Origin: Paracoccaceae bacterium
GTDB taxonomy: Bacteria > Pseudomonadota > Alphaproteobacteria > Rhodobacterales > Rhodobacteraceae
NCBI GenBank assembly: GCA_003447515.1
Contig: DLZA01000082.1
Span: 1 to 8,213 of the forward strand
Direction of reading: 5' to 3'
Length of the DNA stretch: 8,213 bases
Shown: positions 1 to 6,460 of the stretch, in pieces
Layout: each line of letters opens with the position of its first letter
Numbering within the stretch: the first letter of the stretch is position 1
Program-made: the position numbers and the translations under genes
The notes under the pieces: model-generated
Database searches by the model: none
What the model was told of the DNA's origin: nothing
The model's input: the letters and a program-made list of their open reading frames with translations, nothing else

Positions 1-660
1 ACCCGAACTGGCTTGCCAAAACCCACTGTATCGCGGCTCCTCAATACACTTTGCAAACTTGATTACGTATCCTTTGATGAGGCGACAGGTAATTACCGCC
101 TTTCAGCTGGTGTCCTTTCACTTGGCTTTGGTGTTATTTCCGGGATGGAAATAGCTGACCGCGCCAAGGGTATCTTGCTTGATCTGCGCGATGGCCCAAA
201 CAGCTTCATCACTGCCGCTGTCGCACAAGCGCATATGGCCGAGGCGATCTATGTCGCAGTCGAACGTTCGCGTGAGGATATCTCGCTCGCAATCACCGTA
301 GGTGCACGTCTGCCGTTGTTTTTTTCCGCCATCGGTCGCGCAATTCTTTTAGCCATGAGCGAGGAAGAACTTGAAACTGCTTTCGCGTACGGCGCGCAAG
401 TGCTGCCTGACAGTATCCAAGCACAGAAAGAGAGCTACAAAACCGCCAAGGCTGAGTTCGAATGCCGCGGCTACTGCTCTAGCTTTGGCGATTGGCGCAA
501 GGACGTGAACGGTATCGCTGTCCCTATTAAGATCCATGATGGACGCGTATTTGCGATCAATGTGGGTGGCCCTGCAATCAATGTGAAACAGAAACAGCTT
601 GAAACAATCTACGCACCGCGTTTGAAAGCTGCTGCGAAAAACCTGAGCCTACAACCATGA
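1..660 (+). CDS. IclR-family transcriptional regulator, 5'-truncated by window edge
   Basis: The reading frame is open from base 1 and ends with TGA at 658-660, giving 219 visible residues. IclR proteins are usually about 250-270 residues, so roughly 30-45 N-terminal residues lie outside the window. The first visible residues (TGLPKPTVSRLLNTL) are the recognition-helix part of the winged helix-turn-helix, followed by the wing (DYVSFDEATGNYRLSAG). The rest is the IclR effector-binding domain, with the family motif GARLPLFFSAIGRAILLAM (canonical form resembles G-RLPLHATA-GKA-LA) and a C-terminal GIAVPI...INVGGPA stretch typical of the fold. TTG at 13 is not the true start because it lies inside the HTH. 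The family controls catabolic and transport genes in response to small organic acids. The gene overlaps the thioesterase gene downstream, so the two are probably co-transcribed. The ligand is unknown; the ligase and importer nearby are plausible targets (inference). Confidence 0.93.
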   Translation, partial: TRTGLPKPTVSRLLNTLCKLDYVSFDEATGNYRLSAGVLSLGFGVISGMEIADRAKGILLDLRDGPNSFITAAVAQAHMAEAIYVAVERSREDISLAITVGARLPLFFSAIGRAILLAMSEEELETAFAYGAQVLPDSIQAQKESYKTAKAEFECRGYCSSFGDWRKDVNGIAVPIKIHDGRVFAINVGGPAINVKQKQLETIYAPRLKAAAKNLSLQP

Positions 661-1058
661 CTAATACAAAAGATCTGTTGGAAAGTCCCTACGAGTTTCA
701 AAAGCTTATGGGGTTTGACATTATCGAGTGGGCTCAAGATCGTGCTAAGCTACATCTTCATTTGGCTGAAAAACATGGGAATCGCTATGGCATCCCGCAT
801 GGTGGCGTACATGCAACTTTGCTTGACACGTGTATGGGCTTCGCGGGCTGTTACACCGGAGACCGAGAGGAGCCTCAACTGGCAATGACGCTTTCACTTA
901 CCGTACAATATCTCTCGCGGCCGAAGGGTAAGGTGCTCATTGCAAATGGTGTAAAAACAGGCGGTGGGCGCAAAACCTTTTTTGCCGAAGGGACTATCGC
1001 AGATGAATCAGGTGAACTGATCGCTAAAGGCACAGGCACGTTCCGATACCGCGGTTGA
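657..1058 (+). CDS. PaaI-type hotdog-fold acyl-CoA thioesterase
   Basis: The 133-residue product is the normal size for a single hotdog domain of the PaaI/4-hydroxybenzoyl-CoA thioesterase superfamily. The diagnostic segment is N42-R-Y-G-I-P-H48-G-G-V-H-A-T-L-L-D57: the HGG motif opens the central hotdog helix, and the Asp aligns with the acidic catalytic residue of PaaI-like enzymes. Later beta-strands (LTVQYLSRPKG, KTFFAEGTIADESGELIAKGTGTFR) fit the family core. The expected reaction is hydrolysis of an acyl- or aryl-CoA to the free acid and CoA in the cytoplasm. The start is ATG at 657, overlapping the regulator's TGA as ATGA. No good Shine-Dalgarno is visible upstream, so translational coupling is likely. 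Beside a CoA ligase, it may act as a salvage or proofreading enzyme that frees CoA from dead-end thioesters, as PaaI does in phenylacetate degradation (inference). Its substrate cannot be read from sequence. Confidence 0.9.
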   Translation: MTNTKDLLESPYEFQKLMGFDIIEWAQDRAKLHLHLAEKHGNRYGIPHGGVHATLLDTCMGFAGCYTGDREEPQLAMTLSLTVQYLSRPKGKVLIANGVKTGGGRKTFFAEGTIADESGELIAKGTGTFRYRG

Positions 1059-1164
1059 ATATTTTAGCGTTCAATGAAGGTAAATTTTTATTCAAGAAAA
1101 ACCCCACTTGGGCACTTCCTGCTTTTAAACAAAAGCGCCTATGAACTTAGTGCAGCGCCCCTAT
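1059..1164. other. Convergent intergenic gap with weak hairpins
   Basis: This is the stop-to-stop gap between the thioesterase (+) and the CoA ligase (-). A perfect 6-bp inverted repeat, GCTTTT-AAAC-AAAAGC, lies at 1121-1136 but has no T-run on either side. Reading the minus strand, CCC-AAGT-GGG (1112-1103) is followed by GTTTTTCTT (1102-1094), which resembles a small intrinsic terminator for the ligase gene, although the stem is only 3 bp. Termination for both genes is expected here, but neither structure is convincing alone. Confidence 0.3.
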
Positions 1165-2655
1165 TTAACGATCTCGTTCCTTAATCAAATCTGCAAAATG
1201 GTTAAGCAACTTGTGCTTCAAAATTTTCCCAGTTGCTGCAGCCGGGTACGCATTCACCATAAATATATGGCTCGGGACTTTGTACGCTACCAATCGTTCC
1301 TTCAGCCACGTCTTTAATGTGTCTTCTGACACACATCCGGTTACCTTCACAAATGCCAATATTTCCTCATTTCCAGGGACTTGCCGCCCAATAACAGCCA
1401 CCTGATATACGGATGGATGCTTAGATAGCATCGCTTCAATTTCTGGCGGATGAACGTTAAAGCCGCTTCTAATGATCAGCTCCTTCAGACGTCCAACCAC
1501 GTGCAAACCACCACTGTCATCGAATTTTCCAAGATCGCCTGTGCAGAAGAAATTATCCTTTGTCATTACTTCTTTGGTTTTATTTGGTTCGCGGTAATAG
1601 CCGCGCATCACGTTTTCGCCACGAACTTGAATTTCGCCAATACCATCACCGTTTGGCTCGGAGATTCGTACATCAATCCAGTCATATGGCACACCAACGC
1701 TCACATCTTTACGGGGATGGTCGTTATGAGTGCTGGAAATTGATGGAGAAGTTTCTGTCATGCCGTACCCGTTGTTGAGGGGGAGGCCAAACACCTTTTC
1801 CACTCGCTCTTTTAGGCCTGGGTCAAGTGGCGCTCCACCCGTTACTAGATTGACCAAATGTGGCGCATTCAAATCCTCATTTACCTCGTCAAGGTGCTGC
1901 ATAATCGCCGCAAACATTTGTGGTACGGCAGGAAAGCGCGTTGCGCTGCCGCGCAACATCGAGAGAACCTTTGGGACGTCAAAGCGCGGCACGAACTCCA
2001 AAGAAGCACCTGCAATCATAGCAGGTAGGAATACTGAACTTAGAGCGTAAATATGCGTACCTGGCAGCACGCCAACGACACGATCTTCAGGTGCAAGGCG
2101 GTTGAATTGGGCTGAGTATCTAGAACAAAATAACAGGTTTTTATGTGTGAGCATAACACCTTTGGGCGCGCTCGTCGTGCCTGTGGTATAGAGCAACACC
2201 GCCACCTGATTTCCATCAGAATCAACTGGCTCGACATCTACATTAGCAGCTTTTGTCGCCCAGACGGCACCACTTGCCAGCTGACCAATTTTTCTCGCTC
2301 CCATTCGTTCCGCGTGATCGCGGGCCGGGGCGGACACATCATGTGTGTAAACCACACAACGGGGCGTCGCGTGTGCTTCAATTGCAGAAATTTCTTCCGC
2401 TGACTGACGCGCGTTCACCAAAATTAACCAAGCGTTCAACTGACTAGCCGCAAATACCATAGCCGCGAAGAATACCGAATTTTCTGACACTAATACTACG
2501 CGATCACCGCCACGAACCCCGTGTTGCTTTAGGATAGCCGCTAGAGCTGCTGCCTCCATCGACAATTCACCAAAGCTTACCTTGGTCTGGTCATGGTCGA
2601 TCAAAGCCAAGGCATTTGGGGATTTCCCATGTAATATCTGATGTAAGCGGTCCAT
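1165..2655 (-). CDS. AMP-forming acyl/aryl-CoA ligase (class I adenylate-forming enzyme)
   Basis: The 496-residue protein is full length for short ANL-superfamily CoA ligases. It would activate a carboxylic acid with ATP to an acyl-adenylate and then form the CoA thioester. Motifs in order: the P-loop YTTGTTSAPKGV (156-167); the adenine-binding NGYGMTET (295-302); TGD (372-374), whose Asp contacts the ribose; the hinge region GRLKELIIRSGFNVHPPEIE (388-407); and PAAATGKILK (471-480), with Lys477 as the catalytic lysine for adenylation. All key residues are intact. The start is ATG at 2655 (minus strand), with AGGA (2666-2663) placed 7 nt upstream. The SGFNV form of the hinge is common in medium/long-chain and 4-coumarate-like ligases, but the acid-binding pocket cannot be assigned by eye. 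The gene is divergent from the importer operon and convergent with the thioesterase. The arrangement suggests it activates what the importer brings in (inference). No signal peptide or membrane segment is seen. Confidence 0.94.
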   Translation of the reverse strand: MDRLHQILHGKSPNALALIDHDQTKVSFGELSMEAAALAAILKQHGVRGGDRVVLVSENSVFFAAMVFAASQLNAWLILVNARQSAEEISAIEAHATPRCVVYTHDVSAPARDHAERMGARKIGQLASGAVWATKAANVDVEPVDSDGNQVAVLLYTTGTTSAPKGVMLTHKNLLFCSRYSAQFNRLAPEDRVVGVLPGTHIYALSSVFLPAMIAGASLEFVPRFDVPKVLSMLRGSATRFPAVPQMFAAIMQHLDEVNEDLNAPHLVNLVTGGAPLDPGLKERVEKVFGLPLNNGYGMTETSPSISSTHNDHPRKDVSVGVPYDWIDVRISEPNGDGIGEIQVRGENVMRGYYREPNKTKEVMTKDNFFCTGDLGKFDDSGGLHVVGRLKELIIRSGFNVHPPEIEAMLSKHPSVYQVAVIGRQVPGNEEILAFVKVTGCVSEDTLKTWLKERLVAYKVPSHIFMVNAYPAAATGKILKHKLLNHFADLIKERDR

Positions 2656-2745
2656 TGTAGCTTCCTCAATTCAATTAACACTTTTGCGTATCAAATTATG
2701 AAACAACTTAGCAGTCCGAAATAATGCAACTGCAACTTAAAGTAC

Positions 2746-2769
2746 GGAAAACTAGATCTTGGAAAACTA
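2746..2769 (+). repeat. Two 9-bp direct repeats, 15-bp period
   Basis: GGAAAACTA occurs exactly at 2746-2754 and again at 2761-2769, start to start 15 bp. The second copy overlaps the left edge of the palindrome at 2768-2784 and the candidate -35 TTGGAA. Repeats at this position in a divergent promoter may be protein-binding sites, but two short A-rich copies could also arise by chance. Confidence 0.45.
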
Positions 2770-2784
2770 TGACCTTACGTCATA
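2768..2784. promoter_or_regulatory. Candidate operator: palindrome TATGAC-N5-GTCATA
   Basis: The 6-bp arms TATGAC (2768-2773) and GTCATA (2779-2784) are perfect reverse complements separated by CTTAC. The palindrome lies within the spacer and covers most of the candidate -10 CATAAA (2781-2786) of the importer promoter, a typical place for a repressor site. It is also between the two divergent genes, so one dimer could affect both. The binding protein is unknown; the IclR protein encoded at the left edge is one candidate. The structure is seen directly, its function is inferred. Confidence 0.45.
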
Positions 2785-2866
2785 AAACGTCGCACCCTTG
2801 ACATCTAACCTCAGTGTGCGAGTCTCCCAACCTGGCCATCGGGTTCGGTGGTTCAGATTCAATTCT

Positions 2867-2872
2867 GGGAGG
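2867..2872 (+). promoter_or_regulatory. Strong Shine-Dalgarno fixing the binding-protein start
   Basis: GGGAGG sits 7 nt before ATG at 2880. This, together with the signal peptide that begins exactly at that ATG, selects it over the in-frame GTG at 2814. The strong site fits the high expression expected of a periplasmic binding protein. Confidence 0.85.
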
Positions 2873-2879
2873 AATAATA

Positions 2880-4124
2880 ATGCTTAAAAAAACTAAACTT
2901 GGCGTCGCCATAACTTTGGCTGCCACACTGTCTGCGTCCGTTGCTTTTGCGGAGAATATCAAAATCGCTTTCGTTGATCCATTGTCAGGCCCATTTGCAA
3001 CAACAGGGACAAACGGTGCGGCGGAATGGACCTATGCAGCTGACGTTCTTGTTAATGACAAAGGTGGTGTTTTAGGCGGTAAAAACTTCGAGATTGTGAC
3101 CTTTGATAATAAAATGTCGGGTAAAGAATCTTTGATTCAAGTTCAGGTAGCGATTGATCAGGGTATCCGTTTCATTGCGCAAGGTAACTCATCCGGAATT
3201 GCGGCAGCGATCACTGACGCGGTTAATAAGCACAACCGTCGTAACCCTGACGACCGTGTTCTGTTCATTAACTACTCTGCGGTTGATCCCGCTCTAACCA
3301 ATGAGAAATGTAATTTTTGGCACTTCCGGTTTGATGCCAATGCAGACATCAAAATGGATGCACTGACAGATGTCATGGCTGCGCGTGACGATCTTAAAAA
3401 GGTTTACTTAATCGGCCAAGACTATTCCTTTGGTAAGGCGGTGGCCGCTGCTGCGGAGCGCGACATTACAAATAAGCGTCCAGATGTTGAAATAGTTGGT
3501 AACGAATTGCACCCAATCGGCAAAGTTAAAGATTTTACACCCTATGCACGTAAGATTGTGGCTTCAGGTGCAGACTCGGTAATCACAGGTAACTGGGGTT
3601 CTGATATGGTTGGACTGGGCAAGGCTATCATCGAGGCCGGTTTTGAAGGTCAAATCTATACGTACTATGCGGCGTCCAACGGTATCACACGTACTTTCGG
3701 TGAAGATGGTAAGGGTCATTTGAACCTCGTGCACGAAGGTCAATTGAATCCGCCAGTATCAGATCGTGCATCGGCCTATGTTGATGGGTTTGAGGCTAAA
3801 TATCCAGATCACGATATTTCTCAAGCGCGGATTGCAAATGCTGTAGAGATGCTCGCGAAGGCAATTGATGCAGCTGGGACAGCGGATGACGTTGTGAAAG
3901 TAGCTTACGCACTTGAGGGAATGGAGCACGATAGCATCTGGGGTGGTAAAGTCTTTATGCGCCCACAGGATCACCAAGCGATCCAAGATGTTCACGTTGG
4001 TGCCCATACAGACGAGAACATCCGTCATCCTCTGGATAATTCTCCGTATGGTTTGATGGACAACGTTAAAGTTGAAATGGCTGCGATGGATAGCGCGACG
4101 ACTTGTGAAATGAAGCGCCCATAA
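2880..4124 (+). CDS. Periplasmic substrate-binding protein of a branched-chain-amino-acid-type ABC importer
   Basis: The 414-residue precursor starts with a classic signal peptide: positively charged MLKKTK, a hydrophobic core, and a likely cut after AFA (residue 24), giving mature ENIKIAFVDPLSG. There is no lipobox cysteine, so the mature protein should be soluble in the periplasm. The rest is a Leu/Ile/Val-binding (periplasmic-binding type 1, Peripla_BP_6) fold: IKIAFVDPLSGPFATTG at the N-terminus, then QGNSSGIAAAITDAVN near the ligand cleft, and KKVYLIGQDYSFGKAVA starting the second lobe. The mature protein has only two cysteines, C144 (in NEKCNFWHFRF) and C409 (TTCEMKRP), possibly a disulfide. 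This subfamily includes binders of aromatic and other organic acids as well as amino acids. The gene opens a five-gene importer operon, and the CoA ligase next door suggests a carboxylate ligand (inference). The in-frame upstream GTG at 2814 would bury the signal peptide and is rejected. Confidence 0.93.
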   Translation: MLKKTKLGVAITLAATLSASVAFAENIKIAFVDPLSGPFATTGTNGAAEWTYAADVLVNDKGGVLGGKNFEIVTFDNKMSGKESLIQVQVAIDQGIRFIAQGNSSGIAAAITDAVNKHNRRNPDDRVLFINYSAVDPALTNEKCNFWHFRFDANADIKMDALTDVMAARDDLKKVYLIGQDYSFGKAVAAAAERDITNKRPDVEIVGNELHPIGKVKDFTPYARKIVASGADSVITGNWGSDMVGLGKAIIEAGFEGQIYTYYAASNGITRTFGEDGKGHLNLVHEGQLNPPVSDRASAYVDGFEAKYPDHDISQARIANAVEMLAKAIDAAGTADDVVKVAYALEGMEHDSIWGGKVFMRPQDHQAIQDVHVGAHTDENIRHPLDNSPYGLMDNVKVEMAAMDSATTCEMKRP

Positions 4125-4141
4125 GCGGTTTGATTTCTTTT

Positions 4142-4167
4142 TTGCCGTGCGCGGAAGCGCGCGGCAA
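4142..4167 (+). terminator. Intergenic hairpin, probable attenuator or mRNA 3'-end stabiliser
   Basis: GCCGTGCGC (4144-4152) pairs with GCGCGCGGC (4157-4165) over 9 bp with one U-G wobble, closed by a GGAA tetraloop of the stable GNRA class. TT/AA adds two further pairs (4142-4143 with 4166-4167). It is followed by pyrimidine-rich TTCTTTCTCTT. It begins 17 nt after the binding-protein stop and ends 47 nt before livH. A hairpin here commonly lets the binding-protein mRNA exceed that of the membrane genes, by partial termination or by blocking 3' exonucleases. The interrupted U-tract favours partial readthrough (inference). Confidence 0.75.
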
Positions 4168-4214
4168 TTCTTTCTCTTAATTCTACTAACTTGTTCTTCC
4201 GAGGGGATTTCGGC

Positions 4215-5177
4215 ATGGACCTAATTTTGGTGAATCTAATCGATGGATTAGTGTTTGGCCTGCTTCTCTTTATGCTATCGAGCGGTCTGACCTTAATCTT
4301 TTCCATGATGGGCGTTCTGAACTTCGCTCACGCAAGCTTTTACATGCTTGGAGCTTATTTTGGATATCAGCTTTCCACTGTTCTTGGTATCGGCTTCATT
4401 GGTGGTCTGATTGTCGCCCCAATCATTGTTGGTGTTGGTGGTGCTTTAATTGAACGCTATGGACTACGCCAAGTTCACCAGTATGGTCATGTACCTGAAC
4501 TGATCTTTACTTTCGGTCTCGCACTTCTGATTCAGGAAGTGGTTAAGTTGTTTTGGGGTCAAAACCAGATCCCTTATTTCGAACCAGCATACCTCGACTT
4601 TGCTCTCTTTTCTGTGGGTGATAATGCGATTAAAGCCTACAAGGTGTTCATGATATTTATATCGTTAGCTATCTTTGGTGGTCTTCTCTACATCCTCACA
4701 AAAACGCGCATTGGTATGATCATCCAGGCTGCGCTCAGTTACCCGAAAACAGTTGAGGCGCTTGGCCACAATGTTCCATTCATCTTTATGGGCGTTTTTG
4801 GGGTCGGTACGGCCCTCGCGGGGGTTGCTGGAGTAATAGCCGGACCAGCTCTTGGCACATTTCCAGGCATGGCCTTCACGCTTGGCTCAATAGTTTTTGT
4901 AACTATCGTTGTAGGTGGCCTTGGCTCGCTTTGGGGCGCACTTCTAGCATCCTTGCTTATTGGCTGGCTCACCACATTCGCTGCGTCCTATAATTTACGC
5001 ATGGAAGACATTCTTACTGGCCTTGGTATGACCAAACCCGAAGTGATGTCGGACAGCATGCTCCAAGATCTTTGGACCCTGACATTGCCGCAAGTTGGAC
5101 CAATTCTCCCTTACCTCTTGATGGTGTTGATCCTTGTGTTCCGCCCACAAGGTCTTCTCGGAAAGCGCGAAGCATGA
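4215..5177 (+). CDS. livH: ABC importer permease LivH
   Basis: The 320-residue integral membrane protein has about eight hydrophobic segments and the usual length for LivH. It shows the conserved N-terminal segment MMGVLNFAHASFYMLGAYFGY (31-51), a cytoplasmic coupling-loop motif GMIIQAALSYPKTVEALGHN (167-186) that would dock on the ATPases, and the GGLGSLWGALLASLLIGW segment (234-251) typical of BPD_transp_2 permeases. It ends with the FRPQGLLGKR motif common to the family. The chosen start is ATG 4215, preceded by GAGGGG at 4201-4206 (8-nt spacer). An in-frame TTG at 4191 has no such site and would add eight polar residues. LivH pairs with LivM to form the inner-membrane channel. Its TGA overlaps the livM ATG by 4 nt. 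Confidence 0.94.
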   Translation: MDLILVNLIDGLVFGLLLFMLSSGLTLIFSMMGVLNFAHASFYMLGAYFGYQLSTVLGIGFIGGLIVAPIIVGVGGALIERYGLRQVHQYGHVPELIFTFGLALLIQEVVKLFWGQNQIPYFEPAYLDFALFSVGDNAIKAYKVFMIFISLAIFGGLLYILTKTRIGMIIQAALSYPKTVEALGHNVPFIFMGVFGVGTALAGVAGVIAGPALGTFPGMAFTLGSIVFVTIVVGGLGSLWGALLASLLIGWLTTFAASYNLRMEDILTGLGMTKPEVMSDSMLQDLWTLTLPQVGPILPYLLMVLILVFRPQGLLGKREA

Positions 5178-6460
5178 GCACTGCAAACACAACAAACCGC
5201 GCGTACGGTGCAATCACCTTGGGCACACTTTTGCCCTGGATCATCGGCGCGATTATCCTTTTAGTTCTGCCCATCTTGATGGGTTCTAAGGGCCAGCTGA
5301 CCATTATGTCGCAAATGTCGATCATGGTTGTGTTTGCGCTTGCCTACAACATGCTGTTGGGACAGGGTGGTATGCTGTCATTTGGACATGCGGTTTACAT
5401 GGGTATGGGTTCTTTTCTCTGCCTGCATGTGATGAACGCTAGCTATTTTGGTTCGGTTCCCCTCCCAATTTTACCACTGATTGGTGGTTTCTTTGGCCTC
5501 GGCATAGCAATGATCATTGGTAGTTTCTCGACCCGCTCTGCAGGCACAATCTTTGCGATGATTTCACTTGGTCTAGGCGAGTTAATGGCTGCCTGTGTAC
5601 TGATCATCGTTGTGTTCTTCGGTGGTGAGGAAGGTATTTCAGGCTACCGCGATGAAGGCTTGCCATTTTTTGGGCTAGAATTCATCAGCCACATCGAAGT
5701 TTTCTATCTAATTGCTTTCTGGCTCTTTGTCTCCGCAGCACTCATGTTTTTGTTCTCGCGCACACCTGTCGGAAGGATGGCCAACGCTGTGCGTGACAAT
5801 CCCGAGCGTGCGCAATTTTTGGGATACTCGGCGCGCTGGGTCCGGTTCGTGTCCTTCTCTGCATCTGGCTTTTTTTGTGGCATTGCGGGAGGGCTCTCTG
5901 CTATATTATTCGAGATTGCGACAGAGTCCGACCTTAACGTCACGGCATCTGGAGTCATTCTATTGATAGTCTTCTTGGGTGGTGTCGGTTTCTTTTGGGG
6001 GCCAATAATCGGTGCGGTTGTTTTCATCCTCCTACAAACTGTCCTCGGGTTGCAAACGCACCTATGGGAACTTTATGTAGGTGTGATTTTTGTTGCCATG
6101 GTTATGTATTTTCCAGGTGGTCTTGCCGGAATCATAATGTCCCATGCGGTGGCCATGTCCCTTGGCAAGCTAGGGCTGCTCGTCAGACCATATTTGACCT
6201 GTGTGTTACCTGCTATCATAGGTATTCTTGGCCTGTGTGGTTTGATAGAAATGATCTTTCACATGCGTGAGGCACCCACCGGCGAAACTGAAATGACCTT
6301 GTTCTGGACAGCCATCGACACCCATCACATATGGGCATGGCTGGTGTTTGGTGTCATTGCAGCTGGCGGCATTCTGCTTGCTCGTCAACAGAGCTCCGTC
6401 CTCAAAGAGGCTTGGGATCAAGCTAATACAATCGATACACCTGCGGAGGAGCCATCATGA
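5174..6460 (+). CDS. livM: ABC importer permease LivM with C-terminal membrane extension
   Basis: This is a 428-residue polytopic membrane protein and the second permease of the importer. Family marks are NMLLGQGGMLSFGHAVYMGMG (59-79), the coupling loop GRMANAVRDNPERAQFLGYS (200-219), and LGGVGFFWGPIIGAVVF (268-284). The usual LivM core ends around YFPGGLAGI (312-320). About 100 more residues follow, with two more likely membrane segments (about 342-362 and 386-402) and an acidic hydrophilic tail (EEAW-like to PAEEPS). That makes it longer than a typical 300-350-residue permease of this type, although E. coli LivM is also over 400 residues because of N-terminal additions. The start ATG overlaps the livH stop as ATGA; an in-frame ATG at 5072 lies deep in livH and is rejected. 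The upstream GGAAAG (5160-5165) is a modest ribosome site, so translational coupling is likely. Confidence 0.93.
   Translation: MSTANTTNRAYGAITLGTLLPWIIGAIILLVLPILMGSKGQLTIMSQMSIMVVFALAYNMLLGQGGMLSFGHAVYMGMGSFLCLHVMNASYFGSVPLPILPLIGGFFGLGIAMIIGSFSTRSAGTIFAMISLGLGELMAACVLIIVVFFGGEEGISGYRDEGLPFFGLEFISHIEVFYLIAFWLFVSAALMFLFSRTPVGRMANAVRDNPERAQFLGYSARWVRFVSFSASGFFCGIAGGLSAILFEIATESDLNVTASGVILLIVFLGGVGFFWGPIIGAVVFILLQTVLGLQTHLWELYVGVIFVAMVMYFPGGLAGIIMSHAVAMSLGKLGLLVRPYLTCVLPAIIGILGLCGLIEMIFHMREAPTGETEMTLFWTAIDTHHIWAWLVFGVIAAGGILLARQQSSVLKEAWDQANTIDTPAEEPS

Larger units (their letters stand above)
2656..2879. promoter_or_regulatory. Divergent control region between CoA ligase and importer operon
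   Basis: This 224-bp non-coding stretch must hold the promoters of both the leftward ligase and the rightward importer. For the importer, one candidate promoter is TTGGAA (2759-2764), 16 bp, CATAAA (2781-2786). A perfect -35 hexamer TTGACA occurs at 2798-2803, but no good -10 lies 16-18 bp downstream, so if used it would probably need an activator. TCGCAC (2790-2795) and GTGCGA (2816-2821) form an inverted pair flanking that hexamer. A tandem TGCAACTGCAAC lies at 2725-2736. No clear sigma-70 promoter stands out for the ligase; CATAAT on the minus strand near 2700-2695 is a possible -10 without a matching -35. These assignments are from eye only. Confidence 0.5.

Noticed and set aside
13..15. 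TTG 13 as the start of the IclR gene
   Set aside because: The frame is open to base 1 and the TTG falls inside the helix-turn-helix; the gene is simply cut by the window edge.
1211..2447. Several plus-strand ORFs of 60-106 codons across the ligase gene
   Set aside because: They lie antisense to a fully motif-supported CoA ligase, have no family features or ribosome sites, and are shadows of its codon structure.
2826..2848. Leader hairpin or riboswitch upstream of the binding-protein gene
   Set aside because: CC-c-AACC / GGTT-c-GG can pair over 6 bp with a mismatch and a 9-nt loop, but it matches no riboswitch class I recognise and is too weak to call.
2814..2879. N-terminal extension of the binding protein from GTG 2814
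   Set aside because: It would place 22 residues before a well-formed signal peptide and lacks a Shine-Dalgarno; ATG 2880 has GGGAGG 7 nt upstream.
4191..4214. TTG 4191 as the livH start
   Set aside because: ATG 4215 has GAGGGG at good spacing and matches the normal LivH N-terminus; the TTG has no ribosome site.
5072..5173. Longer livM starting at 5072 inside livH
   Set aside because: The extra 34 residues are polar and out-of-frame coding of livH; ATG 5174 gives the classic ATGA overlap.
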